Assembly (NCBI RefSeq): GCF_014641855.1
Contig: NZ_BMII01000033.1
Coordinates: forward strand, 1-56,321
From: Shewanella inventionis
GTDB taxonomy: Bacteria > Pseudomonadota > Gammaproteobacteria > Enterobacterales > Shewanellaceae
DNA: 56,321 bases
Direction of reading: 5' to 3'
Every line of letters starts with the position of its first letter. Position 1 is the first letter of the stretch. The notes under the pieces were generated by a model. That model saw only the letters and a list, made by a program, of their open reading frames with translations, had not been told where the DNA came from and searched no databases. Below, one piece after another: positions 16,938 through 25,315 of this stretch. The position numbers were made by a program, and so were the translations under genes.

Positions 16938-18011
16938 TCAGATATGAACTTTCGGAAAGCCCATGGCACCGTAAACATTCAGCACATCATTCCAATCCCA
17001 ACTTTTCACGCCGAGTGACGTTGGTATCGGAGGGATTAGGACTTGTGTCAGAACGCCTTTCTGCCAGGCTTTTTTCTTGAGTTCATTCGCTGCGTTCAGG
17101 CCGGTCTCAGAGAGATCGTGGTCTGCCCAGATGTACAGCATTTTCACATTACTTGGTGGTTCAAACCTAGCCAGTAGCGTTGCATTCACAACCGACCAAC
17201 ATGTCTGTCCCGTAGCTCTGGTAACCGCTAAAGCTGTTTCGATGCCTTCAGAAACACCTAATACCTCACCAGGCTTACCTATAGGAATGGCACCACCAGT
17301 GATTGTTCTGTCACTGGGTATGGGCATCATCTTTTTAGGCTTTTCAACCGGCGCTTTAAATCCATCTTCACTTAGGTAGATCCGATGAAACGTGGCCGAA
17401 CGCCCTTGCTGAGTAACGATTTTACCTAGCAGCGCTGGGTAGCTATCGATAAACAGACCATCTTCATCATGGTAAGGCAAGTTTGGATGAAACCTCAGCA
17501 CCGAATCCCATTCAGGACGAAGCCGCGTCACAATGCCACGACGATGCAAGTAGTTCCAAACTGGTTGCGCACGAGTATCTGCAAGAGAAAACGTTTCTCC
17601 CCAGGTTTGATTCAAGCGATAGATAATCGCTTTGTCCTCTTCCTGCTTTTTAGCCTTCCAATCAACAGCGTTACTCGGTATTGGCCGAGTAGGCGCTTGT
17701 ATTTGTCCGGGTTGAATACCAAGAACCTGGCCGATTGCCTCAATAGACTGAGCAAAGTTCCATCCATTGATCCAAGACAACAGTTCAAAACCATCATGAA
17801 AGATACCGCAGGTGTTACAAACGCCACCTCCGGTATATTCAGCATCTTTGAACAGCCTAAAGCCATCACGACCGCCATGAACAGGGCAAGCCACATGACG
17901 GCCTTTTCGAGCAATAGCGGCATCAAGTTCTGGCACCAATGCCGCTAATACTTGAAGCCATTGGCCATTAAGATATGGCCTTACTGTTTCAATTTGTAAA
18001 GGTAACGCCAT
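16938..18011 (-). CDS. TOPRIM primase with CHC2-type zinc finger
   Basis: Primase-like protein of 357 residues. The N-terminal zinc ribbon has CPVHGGRDGF and CNTCGIFHDG (about residues 42-80). The TOPRIM domain in the C-terminal half has the EGIETAL acidic motif (VSEGIETALAVTRA, near 250) and ADHDLSETG as the DxD motif (near 300), giving metal-binding acids for nucleotidyl transfer. No helicase domain follows, so it resembles the stand-alone primases of mobile elements (P4-alpha N-terminal type). It would prime DNA synthesis after transfer or during element replication. Start has an AAGGAGG Shine-Dalgarno sequence; the long leader upstream contains two perfect or near-perfect hairpins. Confidence 0.87.
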   Translation of the reverse strand: MALPLQIETVRPYLNGQWLQVLAALVPELDAAIARKGRHVACPVHGGRDGFRLFKDAEYTGGGVCNTCGIFHDGFELLSWINGWNFAQSIEAIGQVLGIQPGQIQAPTRPIPSNAVDWKAKKQEEDKAIIYRLNQTWGETFSLADTRAQPVWNYLHRRGIVTRLRPEWDSVLRFHPNLPYHDEDGLFIDSYPALLGKIVTQQGRSATFHRIYLSEDGFKAPVEKPKKMMPIPSDRTITGGAIPIGKPGEVLGVSEGIETALAVTRATGQTCWSVVNATLLARFEPPSNVKMLYIWADHDLSETGLNAANELKKKAWQKGVLTQVLIPPIPTSLGVKSWDWNDVLNVYGAMGFPKVHI

Positions 18012-18102
18012 ATAACCTCCTTAAGTAAAAAGCCGACTCCTACCACTGGTGGTAAAAGTCAGCTTGGGTCCTGCATTAAGCCGTTTGGTTAATGCAGGAA
18101 CG
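18012..18102 (-). promoter_or_regulatory. two-hairpin leader before the primase gene
   Basis: Minus strand: CCTGCATTAA pairs with TTAATGCAGG (perfect 10 bp), then GCTGACTTTTACCA pairs with TGGTAGGAGTCGGC (14 bp with G-U pairs) around a 4-base loop. The second stem contains a GGAGTC like the masked SDs of the other leaders, although the SD actually used (AAGGAGG) lies downstream and free. Confidence 0.6.
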
Positions 18103-18444
18103 TTAGTCAAGCTGGATACCATGTCGTCTTAATAGCCACATGATGGAATCACGAAGCACATCAGGATCGACAACCGCAGCCATCGCGCAAACACGAAAGC
18201 AAAATGGCGCTAATTCGTCATTTTTAATCCACGACAACACATCCTTTCGCAACCGAGTACTGACACGGCCATCCAGCAATACTCGGATCGCATCCAATAG
18301 AATGCCTTCGCGTAACTGCCAGATTTCCGTGTCAGACCAAGTGACTGGGGCATCATCAAACTCAAATAGAAATTCGAGCTGTGATGATGTGTGTTGATGG
18401 GACTGCTTTTGTGATGTAGGAGAATGGGCAATGCGCCCATTCAT
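18103..18444 (-). CDS. small hypothetical protein coupled to radC
   Basis: 113 residues, soluble, unrecognised. Starts MNGRIAHSPTSQ; the remainder is helical (WQLREGILLDAIRVLLDGR, then RLRKDVLSWIKNDE) with a Trp/Leu-rich C-terminus. Its ATG overlaps the radC stop (TAATG), so translation is coupled and no leader hairpins are needed. It is part of the conserved operon, hence probably real and in the recombination/replication block. Confidence 0.72.
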   Translation of the reverse strand: MNGRIAHSPTSQKQSHQHTSSQLEFLFEFDDAPVTWSDTEIWQLREGILLDAIRVLLDGRVSTRLRKDVLSWIKNDELAPFCFRVCAMAAVVDPDVLRDSIMWLLRRHGIQLD

Positions 18445-18941
18445 TAAAGATAACCGCGTTCGGCAAGCGAAACGCAGCCCTCGGATGCGACCACAACATG
18501 GTCAAGCGTTCGAATATCAACAAGTGACAAGGCGTCACGGAGTCGATGAGTGATGCGTTTATCAGCTTCACTAGGTTCAGGATCACCCGATGGATGGTTA
18601 TGAACCAGTATCACTGCTGCCGCATTAAGCTCTAGCGCACGCTTTGTTACTTCCCTTGGATACACGCTCGCTGCATCTAAAGTGCCTTTGAACAGCTCTT
18701 CAAATCGAATAACGCGATGCTTTGTATCAAGAAACAGCACTCCAAAGACTTCGTGCTCATACTCGTGCATCAGTGTTTGTAGGTATGAGAACGCCGACGA
18801 TGGCTGTTCAATTTTGCGACCTTTACTCAATCGACCACGAGCAAGCTTGAGCGCCATATCTAATATATCCGCTTCGGTCACCTGCTCAGGAACGATGTAA
18901 GTACCGGCTTCTTCGCCAGCTAAGAATTTTTTGTTTTTCAT
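18444..18941 (-). CDS. radC: RadC-family JAB1/MPN-domain protein
   Basis: About 165 residues covering the RadC/YicR JAB domain: the metal motif ILVHNHPSGDPEPSEAD (near residue 110) and an upstream Glu in YEHEVFGVLFLDTKH. The N-terminal helix-hairpin-helix of chromosomal RadC is absent, as in the anti-restriction-associated and mobile-element versions. Function in the family is unsettled; DNA-repair and processing roles have been proposed. The frame extends to 18974, but the ATG at 18941 has a GGAG Shine-Dalgarno sequence, and that SD is base-paired in a GTCTCC/GGAGAC hairpin. Operon member, coupled to the next gene. Confidence 0.93.
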   Translation of the reverse strand: MKNKKFLAGEEAGTYIVPEQVTEADILDMALKLARGRLSKGRKIEQPSSAFSYLQTLMHEYEHEVFGVLFLDTKHRVIRFEELFKGTLDAASVYPREVTKRALELNAAAVILVHNHPSGDPEPSEADKRITHRLRDALSLVDIRTLDHVVVASEGCVSLAERGYL

Positions 18942-19001
18942 AGGAGTCTCCAAAAAAAACGGAGACGAACCCATGCCCAGACGGGGACGGAATCGTCCCC
19001 G
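18942..19001 (-). promoter_or_regulatory. two-hairpin leader before radC
   Basis: Hairpin 2: GTCTCC pairs perfectly with GGAGAC around 9 bases (mostly T), burying the radC Shine-Dalgarno sequence GGAG. Hairpin 1: CGGGGACG pairs with CGTCCCCG (8 bp, extendable by CCC/GGG), immediately after the VWA gene stop. Confidence 0.75.
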
Positions 19002-19023
19002 CAGGGTGGTAAAATGGATGTGG

Positions 19024-20679
19024 TTACTGAATTAACAGTTGTTGTGTTACTTCGAATAACTCACGCTTTAGATCTTTGACGTCGTTAATCACGATGCTTT
19101 GTGGAAAGAATCTCTCAACACTGCGTGTTTGAATCCCGATCCCCAGTAGCTCAAAGCCACTGCGTCTGCACCGGTCAACAATGTCATGCGTGGCAGCCCA
19201 ATCATCTGGGTCACCATCGGTTAGCACTATCATTAGCTTTCGCTTCTGTTTTTGCGCTAACAAACTGTTTGCCGCAAACCACATCGCTTGTGCCATAGGC
19301 GTACAACCTCGTGGTTTTTGGTCAAAACAGGCGGCCCGATGTCGAACCGATTGCTTGGGCAACAACGCGATAGAAACTTCCTGATGAATACCAGGAAAAT
19401 AACTGACCGCAGGTACAACACCCGGTATGCCTTCCAGTGCCATGGCCAAAGCCAAAGCGGCTTCATTGGCAACATGAAAGTACTTGCGATTCCCCTCGCC
19501 TATGGGCTTACCCATTGAACCCGATATATCGACCAGCAAGTGCACAGCAGCATTTGGCGCAATGCGAGGTTGCCTTTGAATAAACAATCTCGACTCACCT
19601 GCTTGTGAAGCGGCAAGACGATGGGTTGCAACTCGAAGACCGTGCCGTTTGGCATGATTCCGATTGTCCTGACTGGACTGAACCATGCCCCTAAGTCGGG
19701 CTCGAATTTGAGCGGACTCAGACGCCGATAAGGTCAAGATGGCCTCATCACCCAACATAGCTTGCTCTGCTTGGGGCAAACTGAGTGGAGTGACGCCCTG
19801 ATGTCCTACAGCTTGTTCCGACAACACTTCTGCCACTTGTGCAAAGGTATCGGGTTCAAACTGAGCGGCACTGGCCTCTAAGGCTTGTCGCAAATTGTCA
19901 GCTTGATCAGAGTTATCTGAATCACCTGTTTCAGCAGCATCCCCTGTTGCAGACGAACCTGTTTCTGGGGTTTGACTGTCACTACTGCTATTGCTGTCAT
20001 TACTCGCATCTTGTCCAATGTCATTACCGCTATCAGCATCCGACTCATCCTGTGGTGGACGAGATTCTTCTTCCAACATGGCAACGATGGCATCGACAAG
20101 TTTTAGCACTTCGCCTGTAGAGCCTAAGCTAGTCACTGCTGTCAGCATGGCGCTTAACCGGCTCATCGCTGCGGCAGGAAAGAGTTGTCTCACTCTTTCA
20201 TCGACTGCTTGATACAAAGGCGTCAGCGCTTTCTGGCCCAGAAAATGGCATCTCAAGCGGAACAACAACCAGGCTTGCAAGTTAGATGCAGGCTCAAGCT
20301 GTTCAGGTACACACATTTGCTGTGTGTCCACCATGTACTCAATCACTTGCGAAATACTGCGCCGGGTTCCGGGATAATCCTTTGCCAATTCGTTTTCAAT
20401 GCGAACGTCCTCAATGATATTGAGAAGTGCCTTACGGATCGGTTTGGACGACGCCTTCTGCACCATGTCAAAATTAGTATGGCGAATATGCGCCGCTTCA
20501 TGAGCCAGATAACCCCAAGCTATCTGTTGATAGTGTGGGTCGTCAGGGTTTGCTGTTGGGATCACAATTCGCTCACCATCGGTAAACGCGTCTTGTCCTT
20601 GAATAAGCACCTTCACACCAAACTTTTCGCCATAAGCGGCGGCTACGATTGGCAGTGCGTTTTTTAATGGATGATTCAT
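19024..20679 (-). CDS. CobT-like VWA-domain protein with HExxH motif
   Basis: 551-residue partner of the MoxR/CobS-type ATPase in this operon. Near residue 60 there is HEAAHIRH, a zinc-metallopeptidase-like motif in a segment (GYLAHEAAHIRHTNFD) common in VWA/CobT-like proteins. Residues about 200-250 are a low-complexity Ser/Asp/Gly linker. The C-terminal VWA domain has the MIDAS motif VHLLVDISGSMG (near 381) and LTDGDPDDW. True CobT works with CobS in cobalt insertion, but there are no cobalamin genes here; a MoxR-VWA remodelling role on protein or DNA complexes is more likely. Start GGAGACTCCC-ATG lies inside a long hairpin. Confidence 0.85.
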   Translation of the reverse strand: MNHPLKNALPIVAAAYGEKFGVKVLIQGQDAFTDGERIVIPTANPDDPHYQQIAWGYLAHEAAHIRHTNFDMVQKASSKPIRKALLNIIEDVRIENELAKDYPGTRRSISQVIEYMVDTQQMCVPEQLEPASNLQAWLLFRLRCHFLGQKALTPLYQAVDERVRQLFPAAAMSRLSAMLTAVTSLGSTGEVLKLVDAIVAMLEEESRPPQDESDADSGNDIGQDASNDSNSSSDSQTPETGSSATGDAAETGDSDNSDQADNLRQALEASAAQFEPDTFAQVAEVLSEQAVGHQGVTPLSLPQAEQAMLGDEAILTLSASESAQIRARLRGMVQSSQDNRNHAKRHGLRVATHRLAASQAGESRLFIQRQPRIAPNAAVHLLVDISGSMGKPIGEGNRKYFHVANEAALALAMALEGIPGVVPAVSYFPGIHQEVSIALLPKQSVRHRAACFDQKPRGCTPMAQAMWFAANSLLAQKQKRKLMIVLTDGDPDDWAATHDIVDRCRRSGFELLGIGIQTRSVERFFPQSIVINDVKDLKRELFEVTQQLLIQ

Positions 20680-20735
20680 GGGAGTCTCCTAATCATTAGG
20701 GGGAATACTCCCTCAGCGGGAGCGTTTCCCCGCTG
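20680..20735 (-). promoter_or_regulatory. two-hairpin leader before the VWA gene
   Basis: Hairpin 2 is compound: GGGAGT with ACTCCC outside and CCTAAT with ATTAGG inside, enclosing the AGGAG Shine-Dalgarno sequence; its outer arm touches the ATG. Hairpin 1: CAGCGGG with CCCGCTG (7 bp perfect). Confidence 0.75.
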
Positions 20736-20748
20736 GGAATGTGAGTGT

Positions 20749-21189
20749 TTAAACCTGTGCTTTTAGCTTATCCAGGTCGTATTTTTGACCTAACCAAGCC
20801 ACCAATTGAGCTGGACTCTCGTGCTGCTCAAATGACGTTTTAAGCTGGTCTAAACTCAGGATGTCATCCAATGTCAGACCGTACTGGTCTTGTAACTGAG
20901 TAGACACCTCGTGTTGATATTGCAGCCAGGCCCGCTCAAAAGCGGTTTGCTGCAATGCCATGTTTGGAACAAATACCATGGCCGTTACCCAAGTTCCTTG
21001 TGCGTCCGCATCTGCGATCAAAACAGGGTTCTTGGGGATCACGACACTATGTGTTGAGTACGACCGTTGTACTAACGTTCGACAACACGCCACTTCTGGT
21101 ATCGATTCACTTTCAACCGCATCAGTCACACCACGAAAATGTGCTTCAAACTGGTTCAGTTGGCTGGGGTTATGGATGGTTGATTGCAT
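20749..21189 (-). CDS. hypothetical protein of the recombination operon
   Basis: 146 residues, soluble, no family recognised. Notable are a Cys near residue 35 (VACCRTLVQRSY), a Gln-rich helix (WLQYQHEVSTQLQDQYGLTL) and a helical C-terminus (LVAWLGQKYDLDKLKAQV). It sits between the VWA protein and the DUF3150 protein with its own two-hairpin leader, so it is translated separately but co-transcribed. Presence in this syntenic block and a good start (AGAGGA Shine-Dalgarno) argue that it is real. Confidence 0.75.
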   Translation of the reverse strand: MQSTIHNPSQLNQFEAHFRGVTDAVESESIPEVACCRTLVQRSYSTHSVVIPKNPVLIADADAQGTWVTAMVFVPNMALQQTAFERAWLQYQHEVSTQLQDQYGLTLDDILSLDQLKTSFEQHESPAQLVAWLGQKYDLDKLKAQV

Positions 21190-21247
21190 AATTTCCTCTT
21201 ACATAGTTCAGAGGACATGCGCCCTTAAGGGCAACATGCCCTCAAGG
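21190..21247 (-). promoter_or_regulatory. two-hairpin leader before the 146-residue gene
   Basis: Hairpin 2: TCCTCT pairs perfectly with AGAGGA (10-base loop), and AGAGGA is the Shine-Dalgarno sequence. Hairpin 1: CCTTGAGGGC pairs with GCCCTTAAGG (10 bp, one G-U, 5-base loop). Confidence 0.78.
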
Positions 21248-21250
21248 ACG

Positions 21251-22204
21251 TTAGAAATAAAATGAGTTTGGTACAGTCGAACCAAGGTTTGGTCTGACGG
21301 TTGGTTGTGGTATTGCACGTAAGTTATCTGCCTGAGCAGATACTGGCTGTGCGGGTTTAGGTTCAGGTTTGGGCATCAGTTGTCTGATATCCAATTGACC
21401 TTCACCGTGCATTCTCATCTTGTCTGGATCAGACAAAATTAAAATGGTCGCCATCAGTTCGTGATAGAGATTGTCTGTCACAGGGCCGGTCTTCGGCAGA
21501 CGAACAAATAAATTGTCCATCGCTTCAACCATCGGCTGAACTCGATGATCCAGGAAGGACAAACCATCCAACTTGTCTCTTAATCGCTTGAGCGGATTAA
21601 GGGCTCGCTGACTGATTTGATTCTTGCCTGCAACGGAACGCTCAAACAGTTCATTGGCATCACGAGCCACCTCCCTAAAGAGGGTGTGTCCCATACCATT
21701 GACCTTGTCATCTAAGCCACCAGCTTGGTCAGCCGGTTGCATTCGATAGATGGCATAATCGAACTGAAGCCGTTGTTCCACGTCTTCGATGGGTGACAGC
21801 GCACGCCGGATTGCATCTGCAAATTCCGGGTGTTTTGCAACCCAGTCAAAAGTCACCTGATCATAGTTGTCCAAGAACAACTGCTTGCACTGCGCAAACT
21901 CCTGACCTATACGGTCAAGTTCTGGAACAATTTGATCAATTCGGTCTTCAGGGACGGCATAGCCACCTAAGAACCGCACACCGACTTGCTCACACAAACG
22001 CTGCGCTTCTTTCTTAAGCCTTTCAAAGTTCGCCAATGCCTCAGGGTCGCAAATTTTTTTACTCCCTAAGCTGGCAACATCCTTCGGTGGAAGTTGGCTG
22101 CCATTGGCTAGTCTGAAATCTTCAGGCCGTAGTTTTTTTCTACCGCTCCAGATGGAACAGTCGATGTGACAAATCAAAAGTTTGTCGAGGGTTTGAATAC
22201 TCAT
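21251..22204 (-). CDS. DUF3150-type protein of the MoxR/VWA module
   Basis: 317 residues, soluble, mostly helical. The start MSIQTLDKLLICHIDCSIWS and the LKKEAQRLCEQVGVRFLGGY segment match the DUF3150 family, which regularly accompanies CobS-like ATPases and VWA proteins on phages, plasmids and ICEs; no activity is established. The C-terminal third is a Pro-rich linker ending in SFYF. The same FYF-type end occurs in the exonuclease and nearly so in the WGR-like protein of this operon. The leader masks its GAGGAT Shine-Dalgarno sequence. Confidence 0.75.
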   Translation of the reverse strand: MSIQTLDKLLICHIDCSIWSGRKKLRPEDFRLANGSQLPPKDVASLGSKKICDPEALANFERLKKEAQRLCEQVGVRFLGGYAVPEDRIDQIVPELDRIGQEFAQCKQLFLDNYDQVTFDWVAKHPEFADAIRRALSPIEDVEQRLQFDYAIYRMQPADQAGGLDDKVNGMGHTLFREVARDANELFERSVAGKNQISQRALNPLKRLRDKLDGLSFLDHRVQPMVEAMDNLFVRLPKTGPVTDNLYHELMATILILSDPDKMRMHGEGQLDIRQLMPKPEPKPAQPVSAQADNLRAIPQPTVRPNLGSTVPNSFYF

Positions 22205-22270
22205 AGTGCATCCTCATGCGAGATGGGGACACACCACTCCCAACAGGAGCAATGGCCCCCGCTTGGGTGG
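22205..22270 (-). promoter_or_regulatory. two-hairpin leader before the DUF3150 gene
   Basis: Hairpin 2: CATC.TC pairs with GAGGATG with one bulge, covering the GAGGAT Shine-Dalgarno sequence. Hairpin 1: CCCAAGCGGGGGC pairs with GCTCCTGTTGGG using several G-U pairs, with CCAC/GTGG beyond a bulge. Confidence 0.65.
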
Positions 22271-22302
22271 TAGTAGTTGACGCGCTAATGGCAATACCGC
22301 TA

Positions 22303-23073
22303 TCAGAAATAGTAATTTTGCGAATCAGGCGACGATTGGTTGAGATCGATTTTCACAGGCATTAAGTCCAGTGCTTCAGCTATCGGGCGAACCCGCTCTA
22401 AATCACTGCCTAGCAACCGCAATACATCTTTTTCCAACTTCAGTTGGTCGGATACTTCTATCCCTTCAGGACTCGCTACTGTGAGCGAACACAGTGGTGG
22501 TAATTGACGCTTAAAGGCCAGTAACAGCAACAATGGCCACGGGCCATCATCAGTGTTAACAATGCCAGCGCCTTCACCTGACACCATGCTGATTTGATTG
22601 GTACTAGGTAATCCGCTTTTGCAAAACCCTAATGACCATTCTCCAATCCTGATCTGGTTATCATCAATAACAGCCAAGCCATAGGCTTCAAGCAGCTTTG
22701 CCATATCGAACAACGCTTTTTGCGCCAGCGAGATTTGGCCATTGACGTCCTTGCGAGTACGAAACTCCCAACTGACGTTATTGGCACACGCGACGCTATC
22801 TAGCGCATTTGAGAGTTCAAATGGCCGCCCTTGATGATCAATGCCGACTTGTCCAACCAATCGATAACCCTTGTTGATTTTCTCATTGATTCGTCGGTCT
22901 GCTTCAGCGTTAGGATCAGTCGAATCAATCAATCGCTGCTGCGACAATTGACCTGCTTTTCCAAACCGAACCTCAATCTCCTGGTTATCTGATCCAACGT
23001 AAATTGCCCATTCTTTGGCTGTCCCATCAGAATGACTGTAACGGTAAAGAGCAAAGCACTTTTCCATCATCAA
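22303..23073 (-). CDS. WGR-like domain protein coupled to the MoxR-type ATPase
   Basis: 256 residues. The N-terminal 75 residues (FALYRYSHSDGTAKEWAIYV ... EVRFGKAGQLSQ) look like a WGR-type nucleic-acid or protein-binding module, with FGKAG in place of the usual WGRIG. The remainder is unrecognised. Its ATG overlaps the stop of the ATPase gene by 4 bases, so the two are made together and probably act together. The protein ends DSQNYYF, similar to the SFYF ends of the DUF3150 protein and exonuclease. DUF call is tentative. Confidence 0.7.
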   Translation of the reverse strand: MMMEKCFALYRYSHSDGTAKEWAIYVGSDNQEIEVRFGKAGQLSQQRLIDSTDPNAEADRRINEKINKGYRLVGQVGIDHQGRPFELSNALDSVACANNVSWEFRTRKDVNGQISLAQKALFDMAKLLEAYGLAVIDDNQIRIGEWSLGFCKSGLPSTNQISMVSGEGAGIVNTDDGPWPLLLLLAFKRQLPPLCSLTVASPEGIEVSDQLKLEKDVLRLLGSDLERVRPIAEALDLMPVKIDLNQSSPDSQNYYF

Positions 23074-24029
23074 TCCTCCCAGTGGTCACCGAAGACATCA
23101 GCGGCAATACGGTGAATGGCTTCACGTTGCTCCAACTCAGCACGAGCCGTCAAAGACCGAACCAGTGCATACTCCACTGCGTTAGGAGCTCCTTTAAAAG
23201 CAAGTGTTAACTTTGCCCAGCGCACCAAGGTCCGAGTGGACATGGTGATACTGAGTTCTGCACCGCCATCCGCGCCCCCAATAAAAAGACGACGAATGTC
23301 ACCAGCCACCTTCACCATTTTTTGGCGAAAGACCTCTGGTAAGCCCGGCGCAACGTTCTCCAGAATGGCTTCCTCTACAGATGGTTCTGCATAGGTCGCC
23401 TCAATGATTCTAAAGCGATCAAGGAAAGCCAAATTCTGTTGAAGCACGCCTTGATACAAGCCCGTTTGGTCACCGCTGCCCGCACTGTTGCCGGTAGCAA
23501 TAAATCGAAACTTGTTGTGTGGCATGATGATCTCTCCGCCATTTTGTGCGATGACCAAAGGGGCACCTTCCAAAATGTCATTGAGTCCAGCCAGTTCAGC
23601 AGGCTCAGCAAGATCCATTTCATTAATGATCAGCAAATGGCCATGCTTGACAGCCAGCGCCAGCGGTCCATACACAAAGGTCATGTTGCCATTAACCAGT
23701 GTGTGGTGACCGATAAGATCGGACAACTCCAATCGACCGTGCGCAGTAATTTGCTGAACAGGCCAATTCAATCGAGAAGCAACTTGGCAAATTAGCGAGG
23801 TCTTACCGCATCCAGTGGGGCCTGTAATATACAAACCGTCACCGTCTGGGTTAGACAAGAACGCCAATACGTCACGTAAGTCTTCTTTTCTAAAAACATA
23901 CTCGTCCTTGCGAACGGGAATGTTTGGATGGGTAGTGTCGGCACTAAATCCTTCCAGAACGAAAGCATCAGGAGCCGGGACATTAAACGCTTGATTCACT
24001 TGAACCAAAAATGGGGATTGTTCAGTCAT
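23070..24029 (-). CDS. cobS: MoxR/CobS-type AAA+ ATPase
   Basis: AAA+ ATPase of about 319 residues. Walker A is GPTGCGKTSL (near 71), Walker B LLIINEMDLAE (near 136), and sensor 1 IATGNS follows. ICE annotations call it cobS after cobaltochelatase, but no cobalamin genes are nearby; MoxR ATPases instead pair with VWA proteins to remodel complexes, and the VWA gene is in the same operon. The frame reaches 24146, but MTEQSPFLVQ at 24029 has a GAGG Shine-Dalgarno sequence and a family-typical N-terminus, and the extra residues would be read from the leader hairpins. Overlaps the WGR gene. Confidence 0.9.
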   Translation of the reverse strand: MTEQSPFLVQVNQAFNVPAPDAFVLEGFSADTTHPNIPVRKDEYVFRKEDLRDVLAFLSNPDGDGLYITGPTGCGKTSLICQVASRLNWPVQQITAHGRLELSDLIGHHTLVNGNMTFVYGPLALAVKHGHLLIINEMDLAEPAELAGLNDILEGAPLVIAQNGGEIIMPHNKFRFIATGNSAGSGDQTGLYQGVLQQNLAFLDRFRIIEATYAEPSVEEAILENVAPGLPEVFRQKMVKVAGDIRRLFIGGADGGAELSITMSTRTLVRWAKLTLAFKGAPNAVEYALVRSLTARAELEQREAIHRIAADVFGDHWED

Positions 24030-24091
24030 TGTAAACCTCATCAGTTTTGACGAGGCCCCATGCCCCAGCAGGGAATGAAGTCCCCGTCGGG
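24030..24091 (-). promoter_or_regulatory. two-hairpin leader before the MoxR/CobS-type gene
   Basis: Hairpin 2: CCTCGTC pairs with GATGAGG (7 bp, one G-U, 6-base loop); GATGAGG holds the Shine-Dalgarno sequence. Hairpin 1: CCCGACGGGGA with TCCCTGCTGGG, 10 of 11 positions pairable including G-U. Confidence 0.75.
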
Positions 24092-24238
24092 TGGTGTGTG
24101 GATTGTGGTATGGCTGTGTATGTAAGAGTTCAGCTCGCTCTATCATTCGTACCCAGCATTGGCTACGAGTGAAACTGCTTTCTGATGCACTCGATGTAAG
24201 CGCATGAGAAAGGAGCCGAAATCGGCTCCAAGTGAACG

Positions 24239-25255
24239 TTAAAAATAAAATGAGCTCGGCGAGTCACCTGGCAGAACCAAGTTCTCTTGCTCAAGACTGA
24301 TTTTGATTGGTGTTTCAACGGGCTGCTCTGGCTTATTGGTGCTGATACGCAACCGCTCTTGTGGCGCTTTTCGGTAAGTGGCTAAAACCTGTTCGTCCAG
24401 TTCGCCTAATTTATCGGTGGCCAATTGCTTATAGTCCACAGTGCCCGCCATCATGTAGCGGCTGAGTTTGACCCCAGCATAATCCGCATGAGCGTAATTA
24501 CCCATCATAGCGACCAATTTTGACTGAGCTTCTCGCATTTCCTCTTTCAAAGATTTAATGTGATTTTCCAGTCGGACAACTTCGGCATGTGCTGAGCAAT
24601 ACTGCCGAGACAGCGATGTCCAGCGGTATTGGGCTTCACCCTTGGGAACAAAACAATCTTGTTCAGGGCATTTTGACGGTTCTTTTTTGGTCTGTACTAA
24701 CTCCCAAAACTGAAGCGCTGTTTCTTGCAATTCAGTTAAGAACGCCGCGTCTCGTTGTATTTCAAACTCAATCAGTTGATCCTCAAAATAGAATACCAAC
24801 CAACCACGCGTGCTATTGGCGACCAGTATTTGATGCTGAACTTGCACCCAATACAACTGGTACGCCTCACTTTGTTCTCTGTGAGCTTGCACATCCTCAA
24901 AAACTGACTGGCAAGGACATTTCAGTTCAACGGGTTCGCCCGCATCGTTGATGCCATCAAAGCTGGCCCGAAAGATTGCGTTATGATCGGCTTCAGCACA
25001 TAACGGCAGAAGAAAGTCATTGTGCGCATTCTCAAATGCTCGCCTTGCTTGAGGCTCCAACCGTATACCGCGAAGCACATTTGGATTATTCGACAGGTCT
25101 TCCGGTAATACGAATCCAGTTTTTTCTGCCCATAATCGCCAAGGTGTTTTGTAGGGTGAACGCCCCATAATAATTGGGGCTTCAGATGCCGTAACCCCTG
25201 CAATGCGCCACTGGTGCCATGCAGGAGTACGTTGTGATAGGTCGATAACCTTCAT
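24239..25255 (-). CDS. exo: YqaJ-type alkaline exonuclease (SXT Exo)
   Basis: Double-strand 5'-3' exonuclease that makes 3' tails for the Bet annealing protein, the SXT counterpart of lambda Exo. The 338-residue length agrees with SXT Exo. YqaJ core: TPAWHQWRIAGVTASEAPII at the N-terminus, catalytic Asp in FRASFDGIND (near 103) and the ExK motif in VELKCPC (near 112). The C-terminal quarter carries a coiled-coil-like HIKSLKEEMREAQSKLV helix and a linker ending PGDSPSSFYF. It should act on linear double-stranded DNA during element recombination. Start follows AGGAGG; leader hairpins precede. Confidence 0.95.
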   Translation of the reverse strand: MKVIDLSQRTPAWHQWRIAGVTASEAPIIMGRSPYKTPWRLWAEKTGFVLPEDLSNNPNVLRGIRLEPQARRAFENAHNDFLLPLCAEADHNAIFRASFDGINDAGEPVELKCPCQSVFEDVQAHREQSEAYQLYWVQVQHQILVANSTRGWLVFYFEDQLIEFEIQRDAAFLTELQETALQFWELVQTKKEPSKCPEQDCFVPKGEAQYRWTSLSRQYCSAHAEVVRLENHIKSLKEEMREAQSKLVAMMGNYAHADYAGVKLSRYMMAGTVDYKQLATDKLGELDEQVLATYRKAPQERLRISTNKPEQPVETPIKISLEQENLVLPGDSPSSFYF

Positions 25256-25307
25256 ATTGCCTCCTTTGAGGGGAGACTTCCCCGAAGGAGAGAACTCCCC
25301 TTCAGGG
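25256..25307 (-). promoter_or_regulatory. two-hairpin leader before exo
   Basis: Hairpin 1 is strong: CCCTGAAGGGGAG with CTCTCCTTCGGGG (G-U pairs, minimal loop). Hairpin 2 is weak: CCTC-AAAG-GAGG, 4 bp, over the AGGAGG Shine-Dalgarno sequence. This copy is the least convincing of the set. Confidence 0.55.
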
Positions 25308-25315
25308 TTAAGTGG

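Noticed and set aside
19900..20060. Repetitive GCTATCAG/TCACTACTGC-like sequence
   Set aside because: It is the coding sequence of a Ser/Asp-rich linker in the VWA protein, not an independent repeat or CRISPR.
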